Source: Nitrospinota bacterium (lineage in GTDB: Bacteria; Nitrospirota; Thermodesulfovibrionia; Thermodesulfovibrionales; UBA1546). From it: a DNA stretch of 5,055 bases. The stretch spans positions 1-5,055 of the forward strand of contig JAHILQ010000104.1 of assembly GCA_018896985.1 (NCBI GenBank), in the 5' to 3' direction. Below the pieces are notes generated by a model that did no database searches, was not told where the DNA came from, and saw only the letters and a list, made by a program, of their open reading frames with translations. Position 1 is the first letter of the stretch. Each line of letters starts with the position of its first letter. Made by a program: the position numbers and the translations under genes. This document shows, piece by piece, positions 1 through 5,055 of this stretch.

Positions 1-42
1 CCCATTGACGTTATGCTCATTTTCTGTTTTACTAATTATCAT
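1..42 (-). CDS. 5' end of an unidentified gene (14 codons, truncated by window edge)
   Basis: An ATG (complement of 40-42) opens a minus-strand frame that stays open to the window edge and reads MIISKTENEHNVNG. The start is supported by an excellent Shine-Dalgarno, AAAGGAGG (complement of about 49-56), about 6-7 bases upstream. Fourteen residues are too few to assign a family. The hydrophilic, Asn/Glu-rich N-terminus has no signal-peptide character, so a cytoplasmic product is more likely. A short lead-in of this kind would suit a small cupin-type protein, but that is only a guess. The gene reads leftward, in the same direction as lepA, but a repeat element and a broken hicB gene lie between them, so they are probably not one operon. 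Confidence 0.6.
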   Translation of the reverse strand, partial: MIISKTENEHNVNG

Positions 43-60
43 GGTGGTCCTCCTTTAGGT

Positions 61-84
61 TAGTTGTTTTTGACGACTCAACTA
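61..84. promoter_or_regulatory. Inverted repeat just upstream of the leftward gene's ribosome site
   Basis: TAGTTG (61-66) and CAACTA (79-84) form perfect 6-bp arms around a 12-base spacer, immediately upstream of the Shine-Dalgarno of the minus-strand gene. A second, nested symmetry TTGA-N4-TCAA lies at 70-81. It could be an operator or a small leader hairpin. It does not match a regulator site that I can name. Confidence 0.25.
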
Positions 85-126
85 TATCCTAACAGGTTAA
101 GGGCCACCTATTTAATCACTTACTTT

Positions 127-135
127 GTTATAGCA
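127..135 (-). promoter_or_regulatory. Candidate extended -10 promoter for the leftward gene at 1-42
   Basis: On the minus strand TGC-TATAAC (complement of 127-135) matches an extended -10 element, with 5 of 6 bases of TATAAT plus the TGn motif. No good -35 hexamer lies 16-18 bp upstream. A start near 120 would give a leader of about 78 nt before the ATG at 42. This is motif matching only. Confidence 0.3.
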
Positions 136-160
136 TTCTTGCAATATAACATTATTAAAT

Positions 161-180
161 AAATATTAGGAAATATTAGG
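161..180. repeat. Tandem duplication of a 10-mer
   Basis: AAATATTAGG occurs twice head to tail (161-170 and 171-180) in an AT-rich stretch. This looks like simple slippage. No function is suggested. Confidence 0.7.
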
Positions 181-186
181 GACACT

Positions 187-307
187 GAGCTTGTCTAAAA
201 AGTCCTTTTTTTCGTCATTCCTGCGGAAGCAGGAATCCAGAACCTATTGAAATTACTGGATTCCCGTTTTCACGGGAATGACAACGCGTTAGTTTTTAGA
301 CAGGCTC
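187..307. mobile_element. MITE-like palindromic element (121 bp) with terminal inverted repeats
   Basis: The ends are 15-bp inverted repeats: GAGCTTGTCTAAAAA at 187-201 against the complement of 293-307, matching at 14 of 15 positions. Inside is a long imperfect palindrome, with 214-240 against 256-282 around a 15-base centre. Each arm is itself a hairpin with perfect 8-bp stems and a 4-base loop: ATTCCTGC/GCAGGAAT at 217-236 and ATTCCCGT/ACGGGAAT at 260-279. The 4 bases CACT directly flank both ends (183-186 and 308-311), as expected for a target-site duplication, although 4 bp can arise by chance. There is no coding capacity, so any movement would depend on a transposase elsewhere. I cannot name the parent insertion-sequence family. 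Confidence 0.7.
260..279. repeat. dRS3-like unit ATTCCC-N8-GGGAAT
   Basis: The right arm of the palindrome fits exactly the 20-bp pattern ATTCCC-N8-GGGAAT described for neisserial dRS3 repeats. The left arm (217-236) has the related form ATTCCT-N8-AGGAAT. The resemblance may be convergent, since such hairpins are widespread in several proteobacterial and Nitrospirota genomes. Neither hairpin is followed by a T-run, so neither looks like an intrinsic terminator. Confidence 0.5.
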
Positions 308-385
308 CACTTCCCGTATTTCTTGACACGGCAAAACCGCACCGCTGATTTAAGTCATTGGGCACTACTAAAAATATATTTGTTG

Positions 386-394
386 TGAGATAAT
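386..394 (+). promoter_or_regulatory. Candidate extended -10 promoter for the hicB relic
   Basis: TGA-GATAAT (386-394) is an extended -10 motif with 5 of 6 bases of TATAAT, placed so that transcription would begin near 401, about 26 nt before the ATG at 427. No convincing -35 lies at 16-18 bp. The rest of 308-385 shows no gene. Confidence 0.3.
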
Positions 395-426
395 AAGTAT
401 ATCCTGGTTATGACAGGGAGGTGTAA

Positions 427-623
427 ATGAAACTGACTGCAATTATCGAGCGAGACGGCGATGGATATGTCTCATTGTGCCCTGAATTAGATATTGCAAG
501 CCAAGGTGACACTATTGAGCAGGCAAGGGATAATCGGCATTAGAGTTATTCTTCGAAACAGCTTCTTCCGAAGAGACACAGCACCGTCTACACGGTGAAG
601 TCTTTGTAACTATAGATAACTAA
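427..623 (+). pseudogene. hicB: HicB-type antitoxin relic, frameshifted
   Basis: The ATG at 427 follows a strong ribosome site, GGGAGGTG (416-423). The first frame gives 38 residues (MKLTAIIERDGDGYVSLCPE..., ending ...EQARDNRH) and stops at TAG 541-543. The reading resumes in another frame at 537 with ALELFFETASSEETQHRLHG and continues to TAA 621-623. Joined, the halves match the small HicB/UPF0150 antitoxin fold: a beta-hairpin start, the CPELDIASQGDT segment, an EEARxNLKEALELFFE-type helix and a C-terminal GEVFV strand. From recalled family sequence, about three codons (LKE-like) are expected between N36 and ALEL. Only two bases remain, so a 7-nt deletion at about 535-536 explains the break. 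HicB proteins neutralise HicA mRNA-cleaving toxins, but no hicA is visible on either side. The intact length would have been about 69 residues. Probably non-functional, unless the 38-residue fragment persists. Confidence 0.82.
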
Positions 624-627
624 CCGT

Positions 628-2415
628 TCACTTCAGCTTCAACACCGCCAGAAACGCCTCCTGAGGAAGTTCTATCCTGCCTATCTGCTTCATCCTCTTT
701 TTCCCCTCTTTCTGCTTCTCAAGGAGCTTTCTCTTACGGCTTATATCACCGCCGTAACATTTTGCAAGAACATCTTTCCTCAGCGCCCTTACGCTCTCAC
801 GCGCTATAATCTTGCTTCCTATTGAGGCCTGTATTACAACCTCATACATCTGCCTCGGTATAATCCCCCTCAGCTTTTCACTCAGTTCCCTGCCTTTGTA
901 ATATGACTTTTCCTTATGCACTATCAGGGAGAGGGCGTCAATAATCTCGCCGTTAATGAGGATGTTAAGCTTAACAAGGTCTGATTCCCTGAAGCCGAGG
1001 AATTCATAGTCCATTGATGCATAACCTTTTGAAATTGATTTTAACCTGTCGTAAAAATCCCATAAAATCTCATTCAGAGGCAGTTCATACTCAACCTTAA
1101 TCTTGTCTTTCCCTATAAATGTGAAATTCTTCTGTGTCCCCCTTTTTTCCTGACAAAGGTCAAAAATAGGGCCTATGTAATCCTTTGGCACGAATATGGT
1201 CACAAGAACAAAAGGCTCCTCTACCATCTCGTACTTGTCAGGCAAGAGGGCAGGATTTTCAATATGAATAACCTCTCCGTCGCTCTTTGTCACCTTGTAA
1301 ACAACAGTCGGAGCTGTGCTTAAGAGTGAAAGGTCAAACTCACGCTCAAGCCTTTCTTTTATTATTTCCATGTGAAGAAGTCCGAGAAAACCGCACCTGA
1401 ACCCGAATCCAAGCGCAAGCGAAGTCTCAGGCTCGTAATTAAAAGACGAATCGTTTAATCTCAGTTTATTAAGCGCATCTCTCAGGTTATCGTATTCATG
1501 CGGTATTGTCGGATAAAGCCCGCAGAAGACCATCGGTTTTATGTCCTTATATCCGGGACACGGTTCCTGTGCCGGAGTATCCACATCAGTCATCGTGTCT
1601 CCGATCCTTGAGTCTGTTACGTTCTTTATCCCTGCAATTACATAGCCGACCTCGCCTGAGGAAAGTTCTTCTGAGGGCTGCATTTTGGGAGTGAAAATCC
1701 CCACCTGCGCCACCTCAAATTCATTCCCTGTCGCCATAAGTTTTATTTTTTTGCCTGCCCTCACTGTTCCGTCAAATACCCTTACAAGCACTATTACTCC
1801 CTGATAATTATCAAACCATGAGTCAAAGATTAACGCCTTCAGAGGCTTATCATCTTCTCCTTTAGGCGGCGGAATTTTTTCCACTATCGCTTCAAGAATC
1901 TCTTTTGTGCCTATGCCTTCCTTCGCGCTTGCAAGTATTGCCTCGGAACAGTCAAGCCCGATTGCATCTTCTATCTGCTCCTTTGTTTTTTCTGGCTCTG
2001 CCGCAGGCAGGTCTATTTTATTTATAACCGGAATCATCTCAAGGTCATGTTCCACTGCAAGATATGCGTTGGCAAGGGTCTGCGCCTCAACTCCCTGCGA
2101 TGCGTCAACAACAAGAAGAGCGCCCTCGCACGAGGCAAGGCTCCTTGACACCTCGTATGAAAAATCAACATGCCCCGGTGTGTCTATGAGATTGAGGATG
2201 TATTCCTTTCCGTCATCAGCCTTATACAAAAGCCTCACTGAATGCGCCTTAATTGTAATGCCCCTTTCTCTCTCAAGATCCATTGAATCAAGAACCTGCT
2301 CTGTCATCTCCCTTGCGCTGAGCGCACCTGTATATTCAAGAAGTCTGTCGGCAAGGGTCGACTTCCCGTGGTCTATATGAGCTATGATGGAAAAATTACG
2401 TATATCCTTTGGCAT
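628..2415 (-). CDS. lepA: Elongation factor 4 (LepA), ribosomal back-translocating GTPase
   Basis: LepA/EF4 is a cytoplasmic translational GTPase related to EF-G that acts on ribosomes, with proposed roles in back-translocation and 30S biogenesis. The 595-residue product has the family's usual length (about 600). The GTPase motifs are intact: P-loop AHIDHGKST (12-20), switch I RGITIK (51-56), DTPGH with the catalytic-type His82 (78-82), NKID (132-135) and SAKEG (163-167). Domain II and the EF-G-like domains III and V follow. The LepA-specific C-terminal domain ends with the hallmark ALRKDVLAKCYGGDISRKRK and a Lys-rich helix. The frame stays open upstream to an ATG at 2553, but those 46 extra residues are unlike LepA, and the conserved N-terminus begins at MPKDIRNFS, so I place the start at 2415. 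The ribosome site there (GGATGGA) is weak. The stop lies 4 bp from the convergent hicB relic, and I see no terminator between them. The usual partner lepB (signal peptidase) is not adjacent. Confidence 0.98.
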   Translation of the reverse strand: MPKDIRNFSIIAHIDHGKSTLADRLLEYTGALSAREMTEQVLDSMDLERERGITIKAHSVRLLYKADDGKEYILNLIDTPGHVDFSYEVSRSLASCEGALLVVDASQGVEAQTLANAYLAVEHDLEMIPVINKIDLPAAEPEKTKEQIEDAIGLDCSEAILASAKEGIGTKEILEAIVEKIPPPKGEDDKPLKALIFDSWFDNYQGVIVLVRVFDGTVRAGKKIKLMATGNEFEVAQVGIFTPKMQPSEELSSGEVGYVIAGIKNVTDSRIGDTMTDVDTPAQEPCPGYKDIKPMVFCGLYPTIPHEYDNLRDALNKLRLNDSSFNYEPETSLALGFGFRCGFLGLLHMEIIKERLEREFDLSLLSTAPTVVYKVTKSDGEVIHIENPALLPDKYEMVEEPFVLVTIFVPKDYIGPIFDLCQEKRGTQKNFTFIGKDKIKVEYELPLNEILWDFYDRLKSISKGYASMDYEFLGFRESDLVKLNILINGEIIDALSLIVHKEKSYYKGRELSEKLRGIIPRQMYEVVIQASIGSKIIARESVRALRKDVLAKCYGGDISRKRKLLEKQKEGKKRMKQIGRIELPQEAFLAVLKLK

Positions 2416-2446
2416 AGTCCATCCGGGGATTAATCTGGAATTGTTT

Positions 2447-2455
2447 ATTTTATCA
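2447..2455 (-). promoter_or_regulatory. Candidate lepA promoter (extended -10)
   Basis: On the minus strand TGA-TAAAAT (complement of 2447-2455) is an extended -10 with 5 of 6 consensus bases. The -35 region at the right spacing is poor. A start near 2440 would give a leader of about 25 nt before the ATG at 2415, which also supports that start over the upstream one at 2553. Confidence 0.4.
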
Positions 2456-2512
2456 CAAAATGCGGCTAAAGGAACGCCGAGGGGAACTTTTACTGTGAAA
2501 GAGCAAACCGCC

Positions 2513-2542
2513 TTGACAAACAGATGTTTGCTTTTGTAATAT
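2513..2542 (+). promoter_or_regulatory. Sigma-70-type promoter for the riboswitch and receptor transcript
   Basis: A perfect -35 TTGACA (2513-2518) is followed after 18 bp by TAATAT (2537-2542), a 4-of-6 match to the -10 consensus. A start near 2549 would lie about 80 nt upstream of the riboswitch core, as expected for the leader transcript. The spacer and the end of the -35 contain the inverted repeat CAAACA-GA-TGTTTG (2517-2530), a possible operator. Confidence 0.55.
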
Positions 2543-2627
2543 TCACCACACACAAGTTGATCACAAAGGGCATTTGAAAGAGGGGGTGATAAAAAAGCAG
2601 GGATCCAATGACAACAGCTTAAAAGAT

Positions 2628-2787
2628 TGAATGGCTGGATGCCAGGGAAGAGAGGTAAAAAAATCCTCCGCTGCCCCGCAGCCGTAAAGGGAACGAAAGC
2701 CCAGTAAAGAAGCCACTGTCATGAGTAATATCATGATGGGAAGGCGGGTGAGTAGGTAGCCCTGAGCCGGAAGACCTATCCAGACCA
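2628..2787 (+). ncRNA. Cobalamin riboswitch (B12 element)
   Basis: The leader shows the conserved cobalamin-riboswitch pieces in order. They are GGGAA (2645-2649), a GAGG...CCTC stem (2652-2668), the core GCTGCCCCGCAGCCGTAA (2670-2687), GCCACTG (2712-2718), a variable hairpin with TCATG/CATGA arms (2719-2736), GGGAAGGC (2738-2745) and the B12 box GCCGGAAGACC (2766-2776). CTGGAT (2635-2640) pairs with ATCCAG (2778-2783) to close the domain. These RNAs bind adenosylcobalamin or related cobalamins and turn off transport and synthesis genes. The receptor ATG lies 85 nt downstream. No GC hairpin plus T-run follows, so control is more likely at translation than by termination. Exact ends are approximate. 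Confidence 0.93.
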
Positions 2788-2789
2788 TA

Positions 2790-2817
2790 AGAGTTTAGAG
2801 TTCGGAGTTAAGAGTTA
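2790..2817 (+). repeat. Tandem heptamer array, 4 units of RGAGTTN
   Basis: Four consecutive 7-mers, AGAGTTT, AGAGTTC, GGAGTTA and AGAGTTA, begin three bases after the riboswitch domain ends. They fill the space where an expression platform would normally lie. They are purine-rich and partly resemble Shine-Dalgarno sequence, but no start codon uses them. Confidence 0.75.
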
Positions 2818-2852
2818 AACGACACGACCTCTAACAAAATCCAAATCAAAAA

Positions 2853-2869
2853 TTTCCCGAGGGAGGAAA
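2853..2869 (+). promoter_or_regulatory. Receptor ribosome-binding site with possible sequestering hairpin
   Basis: GGGAGG (2861-2866) lies 5 bases before the ATG at 2872 and fixes this start. TTTCC (2853-2857) can pair with GGAAA (2865-2869) around a 7-base loop that holds most of the Shine-Dalgarno. This short hairpin may be part of a translational switch. It is weak by itself. Confidence 0.45.
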
Positions 2870-2871
2870 AG

Positions 2872-5055
2872 ATGAAAACATTTTTATCTTTATTTAAACG
2901 CATTACGCATTACGCATCACCCATCAAGGTTGTTTTGCTTGCCTTTAGTCTTTCGCCTTTAGCCATCAGCCTATCTGTCACTTCTGCATTTGCCGAAGAA
3001 AAAACTGCTTCAATGGAAGAAATCGTAGTCACTGCCACGAGAACAGAAAAGGAATTGGCGTCTGCGCCCGGCAGTGTCTCGGTCGTAACCAAAGAAGACA
3101 TTGAGAAAAGGAATATCAAGACGGTTGATGATGCCTTGAACACGACCGCCGGCATTTATCAAAAGAGAGGCAAGGGCATTATGGATAGGATGACATCATT
3201 ATCTCTGCGAGGCATTCCGGATGACAAGAGAACCCTTTTTCTTCTTGACGGGATTGCACTTAATGATGCGTATAGCGGCGGAGTTAGCTATGACCTGCTT
3301 TCAGTGGAAGATGTGGAGAAAATAGAAGTTGTCAAAGGGCCATTTTCAAGCCTCTACGGCGGCTATGCTATGGGCGGCGTGGTGAACATAATCACGAAAA
3401 TGCCCGAGAAGAGAGAATTTACATTTAAGACAGGATACGGCTCAAGCTGGAACAGGGGAGAAGCCATGGACGACCTGCGGAAGTTCTATCTCTCTTATGG
3501 CGATAAATTTAAAGACAAACTGAGCCTCTTTGTAAGTTATGGCTATAAGGCAACAAACGGCTATCCTACGGACTTTAATGTCCAGAGCAGCAAGCCGACA
3601 GCAGGCATTACCGGATGGACACAAACAACGGATAATCAGGGCAATACCCGCTATCTCATCGGAGACAAGGGTGACAACAGATGGTGGGACGACCAGCTTA
3701 CCCTGAAGGCAGGCTATGACTTCACGAAAGAGACCAAAATGAATCTTTCCTACATGCGGAATAGCTATGAATACAATTATGACGACCCGCACACCTACTT
3801 GAAAAATGCAGCGGGAAACGAGGTCTGGTCATACGGAAGCGTGAAGGAGTCCTCTTTCCTTTCAGGCAGCGGCGGCAGTCTTCGGAATACTTACAACATA
3901 GGCTTTGAGACGGCGTTTTCTTCCGTCAAGATGAAACTTTCTCTTGGTCTAATGGACAGGGGAAAAGCATGGTCTGTGACAAGAGGCACAACCGTTGCCA
4001 CAACCAGAGCCGGAGGCCCCGGCACACTCAGCGAGACACCATCACAAAGCTATAATGCTGATATTCAATTTACCGTGCCGGTATTTGACAGGCATATATT
4101 GACCTTTGGCAGCACCTTCAGGCATGGATGGGCGGATTCGCAGGAGCATGGCCTTACGAACTGGAAGGACGAGACATTAAAAACCACTCTCTCTTATCAG
4201 GCTAAGGGAAAGGATAAGACCTACGCCCTGTTCGTTCAGGATGAAATAATGATTCTTAAAAATCTCACGGCATACATAGGCTTCAGGCAGGACTGGTGGG
4301 AGACCTATAACGGCTATGTGAATCAGGTCGGCACAGCAGGTTATCCAAAGGAATACGATTCAAGAAATGCCTCTGCCTTCAGTCCAAAGGCTGCCCTTGT
4401 GTATAAGCCTTTTGATAAGACCACCTTGAGAACCTCAATCGGAAAGGCATTCAGACCGCCAACGACCTATGAGCTTTACAGGACATGGACATCGTCACGC
4501 GGTATTACCTATGCTGGAAATCCTGACCTGAAGCCTGAAACCACCATCTCATGGGATGCCGGTATTGAGCAGGGACTCTGGAGAGGAGCCAAAGTCAAGG
4601 CAACCTATTTTGAGAATTATCTGAAAGACCTTATTTACAGTAAGACCGTTTCGTCCACGCTTCAAGAAAAGATCAATGCAGGGAAAGCTGAGAGCAAAGG
4701 AGTAGAGCTTGAGGCGGAGCAGAGGTTTGACAAGTGGCTTAGGCTCTTTGCGAACCTTACTTACACAAACGCAAAGATAAAGAAAAACGATGCAAAGCCT
4801 GCAACAGAAGGCAAGAGATTGACTCAGGTGCCTGAGAGGATGTTTAACGCCGGAGCCGAATTTGAGAAGGGACCATTCCTGACATCGTTCACCGGACGGT
4901 ATGTGGGCAAGCGATATGCAAATGATGAAAACACAGATACTGTCAGCGGAGTCTATACCTCATACGACTCTTACTTTACGGCTGATGCGAAACTGTCTTA
5001 TAAGCTTACGAAAAATGTTATTGCATCCTTTTCCGTTGACAATATCTTTGACAGG
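2872..5055 (+). CDS. btuB: TonB-dependent outer-membrane receptor, probably cobalamin/corrinoid transporter (BtuB-like), 3' end cut by window
   Basis: The frame is open for 728 codons to the window edge. Residues 1-41 form a Sec signal peptide: basic n-region, hydrophobic VVLLAFSLSPLAISL, and a likely cut after AFA. The Ton box EEIVVTATR (49-57) contacts TonB. A plug domain follows (about 60-176), with LRGI (112-115), LLDGIALND (124-132) and the signature IEVVKGPFSSLYGGYAMGGV running into NIITK (151-176). The rest is a beta-barrel with alternating aromatic strands, GKAFRPPTTYELY (524-536) and NPDLKPET (550-557). The final visible residues, DNIFDR, are typical of the last strands, so perhaps 20-40 residues are missing. 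The adjacent cobalamin riboswitch is the main reason to infer cobalamin or corrinoid uptake energised by TonB-ExbBD. The protein is larger than E. coli BtuB (614-residue precursor), so another corrinoid or a cobalt chelate remains possible. The gene symbol is by inference. Two heptamer arrays lie in the signal-peptide codons. Confidence 0.93.
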   Translation, partial: MKTFLSLFKRITHYASPIKVVLLAFSLSPLAISLSVTSAFAEEKTASMEEIVVTATRTEKELASAPGSVSVVTKEDIEKRNIKTVDDALNTTAGIYQKRGKGIMDRMTSLSLRGIPDDKRTLFLLDGIALNDAYSGGVSYDLLSVEDVEKIEVVKGPFSSLYGGYAMGGVVNIITKMPEKREFTFKTGYGSSWNRGEAMDDLRKFYLSYGDKFKDKLSLFVSYGYKATNGYPTDFNVQSSKPTAGITGWTQTTDNQGNTRYLIGDKGDNRWWDDQLTLKAGYDFTKETKMNLSYMRNSYEYNYDDPHTYLKNAAGNEVWSYGSVKESSFLSGSGGSLRNTYNIGFETAFSSVKMKLSLGLMDRGKAWSVTRGTTVATTRAGGPGTLSETPSQSYNADIQFTVPVFDRHILTFGSTFRHGWADSQEHGLTNWKDETLKTTLSYQAKGKDKTYALFVQDEIMILKNLTAYIGFRQDWWETYNGYVNQVGTAGYPKEYDSRNASAFSPKAALVYKPFDKTTLRTSIGKAFRPPTTYELYRTWTSSRGITYAGNPDLKPETTISWDAGIEQGLWRGAKVKATYFENYLKDLIYSKTVSSTLQEKINAGKAESKGVELEAEQRFDKWLRLFANLTYTNAKIKKNDAKPATEGKRLTQVPERMFNAGAEFEKGPFLTSFTGRYVGKRYANDENTDTVSGVYTSYDSYFTADAKLSYKLTKNVIASFSVDNIFDR
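2898..2925 (+). repeat. Tandem heptamer array, 4 units of ACGCATT type, inside the signal-peptide codons
   Basis: The units are ACGCATT, ACGCATT, ACGCATC and ACCCATC. They encode about residues 10-18 (RITHYASPI) of the receptor, lengthening the n-region before the hydrophobic core. Since 7 is not a multiple of 3, adding or losing one unit would shift the frame. Confidence 0.8.
2942..2969 (+). repeat. Second coding heptamer array, 4 degenerate units of CCTTTAG type
   Basis: The units are CCTTTAG, TCTTTCG, CCTTTAG and CCATCAG. They encode about residues 24-33 (FSLSPLAIS), within the hydrophobic core of the signal peptide. The array is more degenerate than the other two, so the call rests on the strict 7-base register and on the nearby arrays. 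Confidence 0.6.

Noticed and set aside
214..282. Palindrome as an intrinsic terminator or a CRISPR repeat
   Set aside because: No T-run follows the hairpins on either strand, and the units are not regularly spaced around unique spacers. An inverted-repeat mobile element explains it better.
323..351. Consensus TTGACA (323-328) as a promoter for the hicB relic
   Set aside because: The hexamer 17 bp downstream is TGATTT, a poor -10, and the resulting transcript would start far from the gene. The extended -10 at 386-394 fits better.
600..640. Bidirectional terminator between the hicB relic and lepA
   Set aside because: Only short AT-rich symmetries are present, with no GC-rich stem and no T-run.
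1506..2380. Open plus-strand frames of 62 and 157 codons inside lepA
   Set aside because: Both are antisense to conserved GTPase coding sequence, have low-complexity Ser/Arg-rich products, and lack supporting ribosome sites or recognisable domains.
2416..2553. 46-residue N-terminal extension of LepA from an upstream ATG
   Set aside because: The extension has no similarity to LepA, lies in the promoter region and would include the candidate lepA promoter. The conserved family N-terminus begins at 2415.
2561..2788. 75-codon minus-strand frame
   Set aside because: It overlaps the cobalamin riboswitch on the opposite strand and the product resembles no protein family I know.
2910..3792. Minus-strand frames of 81 and 116 codons
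   Set aside because: They are complementary to the signal-peptide, plug and barrel codons of the receptor, whose own frame is clearly coding.

Overview
The window carries one housekeeping gene, lepA (elongation factor 4, minus strand), and a divergently transcribed, riboswitch-controlled TonB-dependent outer-membrane receptor (plus strand). The receptor runs off the right edge. The left 620 bases hold an accessory patch: the start of an unidentified minus-strand gene, a MITE-like palindromic repeat and a frameshifted HicB-type antitoxin relic. The outer-membrane receptor points to a Gram-negative (diderm) bacterium. Moderate base composition, strong purine-rich ribosome sites, dispersed palindromes containing ATTCCTGC/GCAGGAAT and tandem 7-mers fit an environmental Nitrospirota or Desulfobacterota-like genome, but that placement is an impression and not proven here.

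Layout from left to right. Bases 1-42 are the first 14 codons of a minus-strand gene with a strong Shine-Dalgarno and a candidate extended -10 promoter. Bases 183-311 are a 121-bp inverted-repeat element flanked by a possible 4-bp target duplication. Bases 427-623 are a hicB-like gene broken by an apparent 7-nt loss, with no hicA toxin beside it. Bases 628-2415 are complete lepA, converging on the hicB relic with only 4 bp between the stop codons. Bases 2416-2871 are a divergent control region with a lepA promoter candidate, a consensus -35 promoter reading right, a cobalamin riboswitch and a 7-mer repeat block. From 2872 to the end is the receptor, with signal peptide, Ton box, plug and most of the barrel; probably only the last few dozen residues are missing.

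The right half works as one unit. Cobalamin binding to the leader would lower expression of the receptor, which probably imports cobalamin or another corrinoid with TonB energy. lepA is a separate, constitutive-looking gene. The main unusual feature is three different tandem heptamer arrays, each exactly 4 x 7 = 28 bp, packed into 180 bp around the receptor start. Two of them lie inside the signal-peptide coding sequence, where gain or loss of one unit would shift the frame. I see no clearly new multi-gene system in the window.
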